From: Fusobacterium varium
GTDB lineage: Bacteria > Fusobacteriota > Fusobacteriia > Fusobacteriales > Fusobacteriaceae
Direction of reading: 5' to 3'
NCBI GenBank assembly: GCA_900637705.1
Contig: LR134390.1
Location: forward strand, 124,001-188,000
Length of the DNA: 64,000 nucleotides
Below, piece by piece: positions 55,229-64,000 of the stretch (position 1 is the stretch's first letter; every line of letters begins with the position of its first letter). The translations under genes were made by a program, and so were the position numbers. Below the pieces are notes generated by a model. The model saw nothing but the letters and a program-made list of their open reading frames with translations, had not been told where the DNA came from and did not search any database.

Positions 55229-56233
55229 ATGAAATTATTAAATAAATTAAGCGATTTTTTAGGAAAGTATTTTATTGTTCTAGTTTTACTTATGGTAGTA
55301 GCAGCTATGGTATTGCCACAGGCATTTATTACTTTGGGAAAAACAAGAGTTTTTGGGCAGTCTTTAGTAACAGTAGGACTGGGATCTATTATGTTTGTTA
55401 TGGGACTTACTCTTAATGAGAAAGACTTTAAAGTAATTGTAACAAGACCTAAAGATGTATTTATAGGGTGTCTTGCTCAATTTACTGTAATGCCATTAAT
55501 GGCTTACTTTTTGGCAAAAACATTAAGACTTCCACCAGAATTGGCAGTTGGGCTGGTTTTATTAGGAACTTGTCCAGGAGGAACTGCAAGCAATGTTATG
55601 ACTTATCTGGCGAAAGGAGATGTAGCTCTTTCAATTGGAATGACTACTGTATCAACATTAGCAGCCCCTCTTTTAACACCAGCTCTTACATATTTTTTAG
55701 CAGGTCAGTGGGTAGAAATCAATATGTATGCTATGCTTCTTGATATCGTAAAAGTTGTTATTGTTCCTATCTTTTTAGGTATGGCAGTTCATAAAGCATT
55801 TGGAGAAAAAGTGCATAAAGTATCTAAAGTACTAGTAATTATTCCAATTGTATGTATTTTGATGATTATGGGATTATGTGTAGCACCTAATAAAATGAAT
55901 CTTATTAATTCTGGAGCTGTTCTTATTATGGCTGTATGCCTTCATAATTGGTTTGGATTTATTTTAGGATATGCTATTGGAATATTTACTAAAATGGATA
56001 ATTCTAAGAAAAAAGCACTTTCTATTGAAGTTGGCTTACAAAATTCTGGATTAGCAGTAGGATTAGCAGCACAATTTGTAAATCCTCTATGTGCATTACC
56101 GGCAGCAGTGGCTACTGTAGTACATCAGGTTTCAGGTTCTTTGTTAGCTAATGTATTTTCAGGAAATTTATCATTCAATTTTTTCAGAAGAAGAGTCAAA
56201 TCAGCAGCTAATATCAGCATGATGAACAAATAA
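55229..56233 (+). CDS. BASS-family sodium-dependent transporter
   Basis: 334 residues of the bile acid:sodium symporter family. GTCPGGTASNVMTYLAKGD is the conserved crossover region for substrate and Na+, and EVGLQNSGLAVGLA the second. Bacterial relatives carry keto acids or pantoate-like compounds, not bile acids. It is 18 bases before a dehydrogenase gene, suggesting import of a hydroxy- or keto-acid that the enzyme then reduces or oxidises. Confidence 0.9.
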   Translation: MKLLNKLSDFLGKYFIVLVLLMVVAAMVLPQAFITLGKTRVFGQSLVTVGLGSIMFVMGLTLNEKDFKVIVTRPKDVFIGCLAQFTVMPLMAYFLAKTLRLPPELAVGLVLLGTCPGGTASNVMTYLAKGDVALSIGMTTVSTLAAPLLTPALTYFLAGQWVEINMYAMLLDIVKVVIVPIFLGMAVHKAFGEKVHKVSKVLVIIPIVCILMIMGLCVAPNKMNLINSGAVLIMAVCLHNWFGFILGYAIGIFTKMDNSKKKALSIEVGLQNSGLAVGLAAQFVNPLCALPAAVATVVHQVSGSLLANVFSGNLSFNFFRRRVKSAANISMMNK

Positions 56234-56251
56234 GAGAAGGAGATAAGAAAA

Positions 56252-57328
56252 ATGTCAAATAGAAATGTATTTTTACCAAATTATACTATTGGAGATTCAG
56301 CATATAATGAAGTTATAAAAGTTTGTTCTAACTATGGAAAAAAAGTTGTATTCATTGGAGGAAAAACAGCTTTGGAAAAAGCAAGCCATTTAGTGAAAAA
56401 TTTAATGGCAGGAAGTGATTTAGAAGTAATAGATACTTTGTGGTATGGAGGAGAAGCAGCTTATGCTAACGTGGAAAAATTAAAAGAAGAGAGTACAGTC
56501 CATGAGGCAGATATGGTATTTGCTTTTGGTGGAGGAAAAGCTATAGATACTTGTAAAGTGCTTACAGGTGATTTGAATAAACCTCTGTTTGTATTCCCAA
56601 CTATTTCATCTACTTGTGCAGCTGTAACATCAGTATGTGCTATTTACAATGTAGATGGAGTATTTGAAGGATTGTATTGGAGGAAGACACCTGCTGAACA
56701 TACCTTTATTAATACAAAAATTATAGCTGAAGCACCAGATAAATATTTATGGGCTGGAATTGGAGATACTCTGGCAAAAGGATATGAACCTGAATTTTCA
56801 TCGAGAGGAAGAAAATTGGATCACCCTAATGCTTTAGGAGTTACATTATCTAAGCTTTGTCAGGAGCCTTTAGTAGAATATGGATCAAAAGCTTTAGTGG
56901 ATTGCAAAGAAAATAAAGTATCTGATGATCTTGAAGAAACTGTTCTGTCTATTATTGTAAATACAGGACTTGTATCTAATCATGTTATCAATGATTATAA
57001 CAGCTGTGTAGCTCATGCAATGTGTTATGGATTTTCTACTATGCCAAAAGTAGAACATAATCATCTTCATGGAGAGATTGTATCATATGGAGTATTAGTA
57101 CAGTTAATGTTGGATAATAATACTAAAGAAATAGATAAGCTTCTTCCATTTTATAGAGAGATAGGTCTTCCTACATCTTATAAAGATTTTGGAGTAACAA
57201 GAGAAGAGATGGAAGGAGTATTGCAAAAAGCTTCTGAAGTAAATGATGTCAAAGTAGCAGCTATGAATATTACAAAAGATAAACTTGCAGAGGCAGTAGA
57301 TAGACTGGAAAAATATGTGAGAGGATAA
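56252..57328 (+). CDS. Iron-type alcohol dehydrogenase (glycerol/hydroxycarboxylate dehydrogenase family)
   Basis: 358 residues. Nucleotide site FAFGGGKAIDTCK and PTISSTCAAVTSVC, metal ligands Asp in WAGIGDTLAKGYE and His in CVAHAMCYGF and NHLHGEIVSYG, as in GldA-like enzymes. It is closer to the group that includes hydroxycarboxylate dehydrogenase A (YbdH/HcxA) than to classical glycerol dehydrogenase by the look of the first half; this needs comparison. NAD(P)H-dependent oxidation or reduction of a small hydroxy acid is likely. Confidence 0.82.
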   Translation: MSNRNVFLPNYTIGDSAYNEVIKVCSNYGKKVVFIGGKTALEKASHLVKNLMAGSDLEVIDTLWYGGEAAYANVEKLKEESTVHEADMVFAFGGGKAIDTCKVLTGDLNKPLFVFPTISSTCAAVTSVCAIYNVDGVFEGLYWRKTPAEHTFINTKIIAEAPDKYLWAGIGDTLAKGYEPEFSSRGRKLDHPNALGVTLSKLCQEPLVEYGSKALVDCKENKVSDDLEETVLSIIVNTGLVSNHVINDYNSCVAHAMCYGFSTMPKVEHNHLHGEIVSYGVLVQLMLDNNTKEIDKLLPFYREIGLPTSYKDFGVTREEMEGVLQKASEVNDVKVAAMNITKDKLAEAVDRLEKYVRG

Positions 57329-57444
57329 AAAAGTTGAATCAAAAAAGTCAGATTAAATTTTAGAATTTTAGGAATTAGAGAGATTTGTGTAATTGATATT
57401 GTAATTAAAACATGAAAAATAGTATGTCTGAGAGAAATCAGTTT

Positions 57445-57487
57445 CCAGTAATTAAGCAGTTAAGATTTTAACTGCTGTAATTACTGG
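57445..57487. other. Large hairpin between convergent genes
   Basis: Two stacked stems of 10 and 8 perfect pairs (57445-57454 with 57478-57487; 57456-57463 with 57468-57475), small bulge between, loop GATT, no U tract on either side. It lies between the dehydrogenase and the convergent ABC exporter and may end or stabilise both transcripts. Confidence 0.6.
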
Positions 57488-57579
57488 GATACAAAAGTGA
57501 AACAATAAAAATAATAACAACTCTTTTTAATAAAAAATTTTTAAAAATTATATTCTTTTTTGTAATTTAAGTTCTTTTT

Positions 57580-59315
57580 TTATAAAGCATATTGAGTACT
57601 GTATAGATTGAAATAAAAACCATTTTTATTCATCAATTCATCATGTGTTCCCTGTTCAGCTATTTTTCCATCTTTTAATACAAGGATAAGGTCAGCATTT
57701 TTGATAGTAGAGAGCCTATGAGCTATTATGAAACTTGTTCTGCCTTTGATAAGATTAGCAATGGCTTTTTGCAGTCTTATTTCTGTTCTTGTATCAACCC
57801 CACTTGTAGCTTCATCAAGAATTAGAAACTTAGGATCAGAAGCAATAATTCTCGCTATTGTAATAAGCTGTTTTTGCCCTTGAGAAAGTATCATATTATC
57901 TTCACTTATTATAGTATCATATCCATCAGGAAATTTCATTATGAAGTCATGGGCACAGGCAAGTTTTGCACTTTCTACAACTTTATCAAATGAAATATTA
58001 TTATTTCCATAGCTTATATTATCTTTTATAGTACCTGTGAACAACCAGCTATCTTGAAGAACCATACCAAATAGTTTTCTTATTTCGCTTTTTTTATATT
58101 CCTCTATATTTATTCCGTCTAACAGTATTTCTCCAGATGTTACATCATAGAATCTCATTAAGAGGTTTACAATAGTAGTTTTTCCTCCTCCAGTTGGACC
58201 AACTATAGCAACAACTTCTCCATTTCCAGTCTTAAATGAAAGATTTTTAAGTACAGGAGTTTCTTCATTATATGCAAAATCTACATTTTTAAATTCTATA
58301 TTTCCTTTTAAAACATTGAAATCAATATTTTTCTTACCAGTATCCAAATCTTCATTTTGGTCCATGAATTGAAAAAATCTTTCAGCACTGACTAAAACAG
58401 TCTGAATAATGCTATATGCTTCTGATATACTTGCTATAGGTCTGTTAAAAAGTTTAGAGTAAATAACAAAGCTTGAAAGTCCTCCAAGAGTTATTTTACC
58501 TTGAAGCATAAATATGGCACCAATCAAAATAATAAGTGAATATCCTGTATTTCCTATAAAATTGAGGGTAGGAAAATTAAATCCAGCAAGAAAAATTGAT
58601 TTTATTGCATTTTCTTTATAAGAAGAATTAAGATTTCTAAAAGTTTCTATGGCTCTTTCTTCATATGAGAAAGATTTTACTTCAGCTTGCCCTGTAAGTA
58701 TTTCATCAATATATCCACTAAGTTTTCCAAGATATCTTTGCTGAACTCTTCTTTTTTCACGACTTTTTTCTGTTATTTTTTTAAAAATACTCCAGTAAAA
58801 GAAACTAGAAAGAGTTGTATCAAAGTAAGAGAGGGACTAATATACAACATTATTCCCAAAGCAGTGAATATAGTGAGTATATTCACTATTACCCTTGTTC
58901 CTATTTGAGAAAGAGAACCACTTATATTATCAATATCATTTATCATTATACTGATAATATTTCCTTGTGAAATACCATCAAAATATTTTAGTGGGAATTT
59001 ATGTATTTTTTCTATTCCATCTTTTCTCATTTTATTTACAATATCTTGTGATATTATATTCATTTTTATATTTTGTATTAAAGTAAGGATTGCACCAGTT
59101 ATATATGAAAAAAGTAGAAGTATAGATAGTTTTCCGAGTTGAATAAAATCACTTTTATTCATTTGAAAATGTATTTGATTTATTCCTTTTCCTACAAGAT
59201 AAGGACCTGCTAAAGTTAGAAGATTTCCTATTATTGCTAGAAAAATTAGAAAAATGAATTCTAATTTGTATTTTTTTAAATAAGGGAGTAATTTTTTAAA
59301 TAGATTATACTTCAC
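57580..59315 (-). CDS. Heterodimeric ABC exporter, second subunit, one frameshift
   Basis: 578 residues when repaired: six-helix exporter membrane domain and an ATPase with Walker A GPTGGGKTT, signature LSQGQKQLIT and full Walker B FLILDEATSGVD. The start is GTG 59315 after GGAGGG, overlapping the partner gene by 11 bases. The frame changes near 58781-58787 (T7 on the plus strand, one base missing) in the fourth to fifth helix region; the two pieces as read end at 58773 and restart toward 57580. Together with the next gene it forms a multidrug or peptide exporter. Confidence 0.85.
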
Positions 59316-61035
59316 AATAATTCCCTCCAGGTATACATATTTCTTGCGACTCACATATCTCTCTATAAATTTCACAATTTTCAGCTAAAGCAGCATGAGA
59401 ATCAAATCCTACTACTTTTCCATTATCCATTACTATTATTCTATCCATTTTCATAAGAGAAGCAACTCTTTGAGAAATAGTTAAAATAGTAGTATTTTTC
59501 AGATAGTTTTTAAGTTCATTTTTCAGATTATATTCTGTAATGAAATCTAAAGCACTGAAACTGTCATCAAATATCAATATTTCAGGTTCTTTGATAAGAG
59601 TTCTAGCTATAGAAAGTCTTTGTTTTTGTCCACCAGAAAAATTAGTACCACCTTTAGTTACTTCAGTCTTATATTGATTAGGAAGTTTTTCAACAAAATC
59701 CTTTCCTTGAACTATAGATACAACATTTTTGACATCTTCATCAGAAGCGTTTTCTTTTCCCCATTTAATATTTTGTTCTATACTTTGGGAGAAAAGGAAT
59801 GATTTTTGCATTACTATTCCAATTTTATTTCTTAATTCTTTTTCTTTGTATTTATTGACATTTACCCCATCTATAAGAATTTCCCCTTTAGTTACTTCAT
59901 AAAATTTAGGAATGAGAGCTATAAGAGAAGTTTTTCCAGAACCTATACCTCCAATTATTCCAATATTTTCACCTCTTTTTATTTTTAAATTTATATTTTC
60001 AAGAATGTAATTGTCAGTATTATCATAAGAGAATGAAACATTTTTAAATTCAATAACTGTATCTGTGAATATTTTTTCAAATTCTTCTTCAGAAAGATTA
60101 TCTATATTTTCAAAAAGAACTTCTTTTACCCTTCTATAAGATATAGCAGTTCGGCTATATAAAGTGAAAAGAAATGAAAGAGCATTCATGGAGAAGAGAA
60201 GCATATTAAGATAATTTATAAAAGCTACAACTTCTCCTAAATGCATTTTTCCATAATTTACTCTGATACCTCCGAACCATAGAACAGCAACAACTCCAAT
60301 ATTCATTATAAGAGTAATAAATGGAAGTTTACTTGCCATAAGATTATCAGCTTCAATTGTTTTTAATTTAAGATCATCATTTTTTTCTTTAAATCTTTCA
60401 GCTTCGATTTTTTCTTTTGAAAGAGCTCGAATAACTCTAATACCTGTAAGGTTTTCTCGCATCACAAGAGTAAGATTATCAAGTTTTTTTTGTACTTCAG
60501 CATATATACCAAAAGATTTTTTCATATAGTACATAGTAGTACCAACAATGGTAGGGACTATGAAAATAAAAAGTATAGCAAGGACAGGATTGATGGTTAC
60601 AGCCATAATTACAGCTCCTATACCTGTTACAAGTCCTCTTAATACCATTCTTATACACATAAGAAACATATTCATGATTTGATCTACATCTTTAGTCATT
60701 CTTGTGATAAGAGATGCCTGAGTAAACTTATTAAGATGAACAAAGTTAAAGCTTTGTATTTTAGTGAATACTTTATCTCTAAGAGAAGCACCAAAATTTT
60801 GAGTTGAATGAACAGAAAAATAATTGCAAAAGATAGAACATATATATCCTATTAATGCAATTCCAACCATAGTTCCACCCATTTTAGTAATATATGTTAA
60901 ATCTTTGTTGGAAACACCTATATCTATTATTTTAGCCATTATCAGAGGAAGAGACAGGTCACAAAATGCTTCTCCCATTTTGAAGAGTGCAGCTAATATA
61001 GCTTTAGGTATGAAAGGTTTAAAAAATTTGAACAT
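59305..61035 (-). CDS. Heterodimeric ABC exporter, first subunit
   Basis: 576 residues if started at the ATG (61035) just after TAGGAGGA; an upstream in-frame ATG at 61068 has no RBS. Exporter membrane domain, then Walker A GGIGSGKTSL, signature NFSGGQKQRLS and Walker B ILIFDDSFSALD. Asp replaces the catalytic Glu after Walker B, so this subunit carries the degenerate ATP site typical of heterodimeric exporters (such as BmrCD or TM287/288), while its partner keeps the Glu. Confidence 0.9.
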   Translation of the reverse strand: MFKFFKPFIPKAILAALFKMGEAFCDLSLPLIMAKIIDIGVSNKDLTYITKMGGTMVGIALIGYICSIFCNYFSVHSTQNFGASLRDKVFTKIQSFNFVHLNKFTQASLITRMTKDVDQIMNMFLMCIRMVLRGLVTGIGAVIMAVTINPVLAILFIFIVPTIVGTTMYYMKKSFGIYAEVQKKLDNLTLVMRENLTGIRVIRALSKEKIEAERFKEKNDDLKLKTIEADNLMASKLPFITLIMNIGVVAVLWFGGIRVNYGKMHLGEVVAFINYLNMLLFSMNALSFLFTLYSRTAISYRRVKEVLFENIDNLSEEEFEKIFTDTVIEFKNVSFSYDNTDNYILENINLKIKRGENIGIIGGIGSGKTSLIALIPKFYEVTKGEILIDGVNVNKYKEKELRNKIGIVMQKSFLFSQSIEQNIKWGKENASDEDVKNVVSIVQGKDFVEKLPNQYKTEVTKGGTNFSGGQKQRLSIARTLIKEPEILIFDDSFSALDFITEYNLKNELKNYLKNTTILTISQRVASLMKMDRIIVMDNGKVVGFDSHAALAENCEIYREICESQEICIPGGNYCEV

Positions 61036-61130
61036 CATTCCTCCTACATATTTATGTATATTTTCCATCTATAATTTTACCATAAAAAATGAAAGAAAAA
61101 AATACTTTTATAATCAAAATTTTTGTGTAT

Positions 61131-61159
61131 AAAAAAAGGAACTAAGTTTCCTTAGTTCC
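61131..61159 (-). terminator. Terminator of cold-shock gene
   Basis: On the minus strand GGAACTAAG (61159-61151) and CTTAGTTCC (61146-61138) enclose a GAAA tetraloop and are followed by seven T. Perfect 9-bp stem. Confidence 0.93.
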
Positions 61160-61182
61160 GATTAAATTCAATACCAAATCAA

Positions 61183-61380
61183 TTATTTAGTTTTGATGTT
61201 AGCTGCTTGAGGTCCTTTTTGACCTTCAATTACATCATAAGTAACTTCTTCATTTTCATTTAAAGTTTTGAATCCATCTTTTTGGATTTGAGAGAAGTGA
61301 GCGAATATATCTTTTCCATCCTCACCAGTAATAAATCCGAATCCTTTTTCTTGGTTAAACCATTTAACTGTACCTTTCAT
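61183..61380 (-). CDS. Cold-shock protein (CspA family)
   Basis: 65 residues, one OB-fold: [15 protein letters not shown] (RNP1) and KDIFAHF (RNP2). Binds single-stranded RNA and DNA and melts secondary structure. RBS GGAGG. Long untranslated leader upstream. Confidence 0.95.
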   Translation of the reverse strand: MKGTVKWFNQEKGFGFITGEDGKDIFAHFSQIQKDGFKTLNENEEVTYDVIEGQKGPQAANIKTK

Positions 61381-61554
61381 TTGTTTCCTCCATAAATATA
61401 AATTTTTTTAATGATATAACTTGTGATATTTTGGCAATAGTTATGACAAACTACCAGGTATAAACTTAATACTTAGGAAGATACTTCTTGAAAGACCTTT
61501 AAATATTAAAACCTCAAAACTCATAAATCTTTTATCACTACAAGAAATATTATA
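61381..61554 (-). promoter_or_regulatory. Promoter and long 5' UTR of cold-shock gene
   Basis: TATAAT on the minus strand (61554-61549), preceded directly by TG, implies a start near 61542 and a 5' UTR of about 160 nt. Such long leaders in cspA genes act as temperature-dependent RNA switches; whether this one folds that way is not shown. Confidence 0.5.
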
Positions 61555-61592
61555 CACTATTTTTTATTAAATGTATAGCTTTATTTTTAAAA

Positions 61593-61621
61593 TTGACATA
61601 TAAGAGTTGAAATAGTATAAT
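61593..61621 (+). promoter_or_regulatory. Promoter of second MATE gene
   Basis: TTGACA (61593-61598), 17 bases, TATAAT (61616-61621): full consensus. Start near 61628, only about 70 bases before the ATG. Confidence 0.88.
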
Positions 61622-61643
61622 ATACAAGATTAAATAAAGAGAG

Positions 61644-61684
61644 AGCAGGTGGGCGGCTGATAACCCATCTGCTTTTATTTTTTT
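61644..61684 (+). terminator. Attenuator hairpin in the MATE leader
   Basis: AGCAGGTGGG (61644-61653) pairs with CCCATCTGCT (61664-61673), one wobble, loop CGGCTGATAA, followed by TTTATTTTTTT and then at once the Shine-Dalgarno AGGAGG (61685-61690). A terminator placed between a consensus promoter and the RBS implies regulated read-through, but the signal is not evident. Confidence 0.75.
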
Positions 61685-61696
61685 AGGAGGAAAATA

Positions 61697-63052
61697 ATGC
61701 TTGATAAATTGAAACTAGATAAAAGATTTATAAAAACATTGTTGGTATTGGCAGTTCCAATAATATTACAAAGTCTTGTAACTGCTTCATTAAACCTTTT
61801 AGATAATTTAATGATAGGAAGCTTAGGAGAAAATGAAATTGCTGCTGTGGGAATATCAAATCAATTTTATATGGTTTATTATTATTCTATAATGGGAATA
61901 ACATTAGGAGCTGGAATATTTATGTCACAATTCTGGGGAAAGAAAGATATTTCCAGCATTCATAAATTTTTAGGAATATCCCTTGTATTTGGAATAATAG
62001 CAACTATTTTTTATGCAGCAGTGGCATTTTTTATGCCTGAAAAAATAATGAATATATTTACAAAAGAAATAATTGTAATATCACTAGGAAAGAATTATTT
62101 GAGAATGGTAGCATTAAGTTACATATTTACTACTATCTCTTTAGCTTTTGCAGCTTCACTCAGAAGTATAGGACAGACAAAAATACCTATGTATGGAAGT
62201 TTAGTAGGTCTTGTATTTAATGGAATTTTAAATTATATATTCATATTTGGTAAGTTTGGAGCTCCTGCTATGGGAGTTGCTGGAGCTGCTTTAGGGACTA
62301 CTGTATCAAGGTGTATGGAACTTTCTTTTATACTTTTTATTATATATAAAAATAAGAATATTGTAGCAGGAAATTTATCTCAGCTTTTAAATTTTGATTT
62401 TTCTCTTGTGATAAAATTTTTTAAAACGGCTACACCAGTTATATTTAATGATGTAATGTGGATTGGTGGAATAACAGCATATTTTGTGGCTTATTCAAAG
62501 TTAGGAACAAATGCTACTGCAACTATGCAGATAGCCAATACAATAAATAATGTATTTAATATATTTGGAATAGGTATAGCTTCAGCGTCTGCGATATTGA
62601 TAGGGAACAAGATAGGAGCAGGTCTTGAGGAAGAAGCAAAAAAAGATGCTTTAAAAATATCAGTATTTGGAGTCATGATTGGAATAATAATAGGAGTAGT
62701 ATTTTTTGTGGTAGCTCCACTTATAGCAATGCTGTTTAAAATAACTCCAGAAACATATCAGAATGTGATAGTTGTACTGAGGATAATGGCAGCAGCTCTT
62801 CCTTTAAGATTTTTTGGAATAGTACAGATTATAGGTGTGCTTCGTGGAGGAGGAGATGTTCTCTATGCAATAGTAACGGAATTAGTAGCTGTCTGGTGCA
62901 TTGGAGTTCCGTTATCATTTTTAGGAGCTGTATATTTTAAATTTCCAATAGTTTTAGTATATTTGATGGTGTGTTTAGAAGAGCCATTTAAAGTGGTAGC
63001 TACTGTTCCAAGACTTCGTTCAGGAAAGTGGATAAAAAATTTAATAAAGTAA
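61697..63052 (+). CDS. MATE-family efflux transporter (second)
   Basis: 451 residues, intact, twelve predicted helices in two halves: PIILQSLVTASLNLLDNLMIG, AASLRSIGQTKIPMYGSLVGLVFNGILNYIFIFG (two adjacent motifs, residues about 150-183) and IASASAILIGNKIGAG. Not a close copy of the first MATE gene at 23349-24679. Likely an Na+- or H+-driven exporter of cationic compounds, controlled by the attenuator in its leader. Confidence 0.92.
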   Translation: MLDKLKLDKRFIKTLLVLAVPIILQSLVTASLNLLDNLMIGSLGENEIAAVGISNQFYMVYYYSIMGITLGAGIFMSQFWGKKDISSIHKFLGISLVFGIIATIFYAAVAFFMPEKIMNIFTKEIIVISLGKNYLRMVALSYIFTTISLAFAASLRSIGQTKIPMYGSLVGLVFNGILNYIFIFGKFGAPAMGVAGAALGTTVSRCMELSFILFIIYKNKNIVAGNLSQLLNFDFSLVIKFFKTATPVIFNDVMWIGGITAYFVAYSKLGTNATATMQIANTINNVFNIFGIGIASASAILIGNKIGAGLEEEAKKDALKISVFGVMIGIIIGVVFFVVAPLIAMLFKITPETYQNVIVVLRIMAAALPLRFFGIVQIIGVLRGGGDVLYAIVTELVAVWCIGVPLSFLGAVYFKFPIVLVYLMVCLEEPFKVVATVPRLRSGKWIKNLIK

Positions 63053-63059
63053 TAAAGAA

Positions 63060-63085
63060 GGGCACTTCAGTTGAGGTGTCTTTTT
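63060..63085 (+). terminator. Terminator after second MATE gene
   Basis: GGCACTTC (63061-63068) pairs with GAGGTGTC (63073-63080), two wobble pairs, loop AGTT, then five T. Confidence 0.82.
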
Positions 63086-63178
63086 AATTTATCCAAAATT
63101 AAGAAAAGGAATAGATAAAATAGTAGTATTTTTGGTATGAGTACTGGAAATAAATGTAAAAAAATATAAAATAAATAA

Positions 63179-63209
63179 AAAGGCAGGGGGAAAATCTCTG
63201 TCTTTTTTT
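63179..63209 (+). terminator. Second hairpin with U tract, no gene before it
   Basis: Nine pairs (63081 series: 63181-63189 with 63195-63203, three wobble) and seven T. About 95 bases after the first terminator; either a back-up terminator or the end of a small RNA with no clear promoter. The rest of 63086-63260 shows nothing else. Confidence 0.5.
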
Positions 63210-63260
63210 ATACTTAAGAAATTTTTATAAAGTGACATAATTTCGTTTTTTATGCCGCAA

Positions 63261-63272
63261 ATACGTTTATTT
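63261..63272 (-). promoter_or_regulatory. Distal operator-like site before eda
   Basis: On the minus strand reads AAATAAACGTAT, identical over 12 bases to 63370-63381 on the plus strand. The two copies face each other across the promoter, 98 bases apart. Confidence 0.5.
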
Positions 63273-63312
63273 ATATACATAAAAAACTTTTTTAGAATTT
63301 TTTGTATTTTTA

Positions 63313-63341
63313 TTGACATAAAATAAAAAATATTATATATT
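63313..63341 (+). promoter_or_regulatory. Promoter of KDPG aldolase gene
   Basis: TTGACA (63313-63318), 17 bases, TATATT (63336-63341). Start site near 63348. Confidence 0.82.
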
Positions 63342-63369
63342 TATATCAACTAAGTAATGTATATCCATC

Positions 63370-63386
63370 AAATAAACGTATATACG
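63370..63386 (+). promoter_or_regulatory. Proximal operator-like site before eda
   Basis: AAATAAACGTAT (63370-63381) runs into a perfect 10-bp palindrome CGTATATACG (63377-63386), located just downstream of the start site where a repressor would block transcription. Confidence 0.55.
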
Positions 63387-63406
63387 ATATAAATGGAGGA
63401 GCGAAG

Positions 63407-64000
63407 ATGTATGAAGAATTATTGAAAGTATTGAGAAAAGAAAAAATAGTAGCAATATTAAGAGATGTTCCTTTAGAAAAATTTGAAAAAACATTAGAAA
63501 TTTTAAAAAAAGAAGGAATAAAGATTTTAGAAATAACATTAAACAGTAAAGATGTAGAGAAACAATTTGAAATACTTAAAGAAAAATATTTGAATGATTT
63601 TGTAATTGGAGCAGGAACAGTAGTAACCCTAGAGGGATTAAATTTTGCTGTAGAAAATGGAGCTAAATTTATACTTACACCTAATATAGATGAAGAAATA
63701 TTAAAAGAAGCAGAAAAGATTGGAATATTGTGTGTATGTGGATTTTTTACAGCTTCTGAAGCTATGAAAGCTAAGAAATACAGTTGCTGTAAAATTTTAA
63801 AATTATTTCCAGCAGGAGAAGTTCCATTTTCTTATTTAAAATCTCTTAAGGGTCCAATAAATGATCTTGAATGTATGGCAGTAGGAGGTGTTAACAGAAA
63901 TAATGTTTCTGAATTTTTAAAAGCAGGTTTCAGCTGTCTTGGTATAGGAAGTTCTCTAGTGGATAATAAACTAATAAAGGCAGGGAAATTTGATGAATTA
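63407..64000 (+). CDS. eda: KDPG/KHG aldolase, 3' end outside window
   Basis: 198 codons are visible without a stop, so nearly the whole enzyme (about 205-215 residues) is present. IVAILRDV at the start, GAGTVV, the Schiff-base lysine in KILKLFPAGE and a GGV loop (AVGGVNRNN) define 2-keto-3-deoxy-6-phosphogluconate / 4-hydroxy-2-oxoglutarate aldolases. It cleaves KDPG to pyruvate and glyceraldehyde 3-phosphate in Entner-Doudoroff or hexuronate breakdown. ATG 63407 after GGAGG. The paired operators upstream suggest sugar-acid induction; more catabolic genes probably follow. Confidence 0.93.
   Translation, partial: MYEELLKVLRKEKIVAILRDVPLEKFEKTLEILKKEGIKILEITLNSKDVEKQFEILKEKYLNDFVIGAGTVVTLEGLNFAVENGAKFILTPNIDEEILKEAEKIGILCVCGFFTASEAMKAKKYSCCKILKLFPAGEVPFSYLKSLKGPINDLECMAVGGVNRNNVSEFLKAGFSCLGIGSSLVDNKLIKAGKFDEL

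Noticed and set aside
63086-63212. Small RNA gene ending at the second hairpin
   Set aside because: The hairpin and U tract are present but no convincing promoter precedes them, so it is listed only as a terminator.
1-64000. tRNA, rRNA, insertion sequences or prophage
   Set aside because: No GC-rich cloverleaf segments, transposase or integrase motifs or flanking repeats were seen; the few GC-richer segments are the two riboswitches.

Overview
The window is AT-rich, densely coded, low-GC bacterial DNA and most resembles a Fusobacterium, probably the larger-genome varium/ulcerans/mortiferum group. The grounds are codon use, the plsX-fabH-fabD-acpP-fabF-rnc cluster, an adjacent methionine gamma-lyase, and the radA-disA pair. 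The species call is inference. No rRNA, tRNA, insertion sequence, prophage or CRISPR array was found.

Layout. 1-4.5 kb: end of a glycosidase-like gene and a ribose-type sugar ABC transporter. 4.6-7.9 kb: a HutP-family RNA-binding protein, then a promoter, a leader full of regularly spaced GUAG motifs, an intrinsic terminator, and a TrpXYZ-like amino-acid ABC transporter. 8-13.3 kb: an Mrp-type Fe-S ATPase, methionine gamma-lyase with an NhaC-family transporter, and a divergent MocR-type regulator. 13.3-22.5 kb: kdpFABC on the minus strand, including two tiny membrane peptides. Divergent from it on the plus strand is a c-di-AMP (ydaO) riboswitch ahead of a histidine kinase, two response-regulator-like proteins and a kinase-less KdpD. 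22.5-24.7 kb: M23 peptidase and a MATE exporter. 24.8-28.5 kb: FMN riboswitch and the riboflavin operon ribH-ribD-ribE-ribBA. 28.6-34.5 kb: RluD, RNase HII, YraN, a zinc ribbon, ComF, an unknown protein, TpiA and GpmI. 34.5-41.7 kb: two near-identical NhaC transporters and GltS, with a small secreted protein of an apparently undescribed family just before the second NhaC and another just before GltS, then a LysR regulator. 41.8-54.6 kb: YchF, YceD, L32, fatty-acid synthesis, RNase III, radical SAM, RNase G, CoaD, RadA and DisA. 54.9-64 kb: small peptides, a BASS transporter, an iron-type alcohol dehydrogenase, a heterodimeric ABC exporter, a cold-shock protein, a second MATE exporter with an attenuator in its leader, and the start of KDPG aldolase at the right edge.

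Links between genes. DisA (53.5 kb) makes c-di-AMP. The riboswitch at 18.2 kb should sense it, and the USP domain of KdpD may do so too, so synthesis and potassium-uptake control of one second messenger lie in the same window. The HutP-like gene sits directly upstream of an RNA target resembling the tri-UAG sites of HutP, and it lacks the histidines expected for the classical ligand pocket. This is the best candidate for an undescribed regulatory system here.

Ten genes are broken by about 18 single-base frame breaks, nearly all a missing A or T in a homopolymer and concentrated between 12 and 24 kb. Restoring one base per break gives a full-length family protein each time. Sequencing error is therefore likely, though decay of the kdp regulatory genes cannot be excluded. 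Such genes are given below with their full extent.
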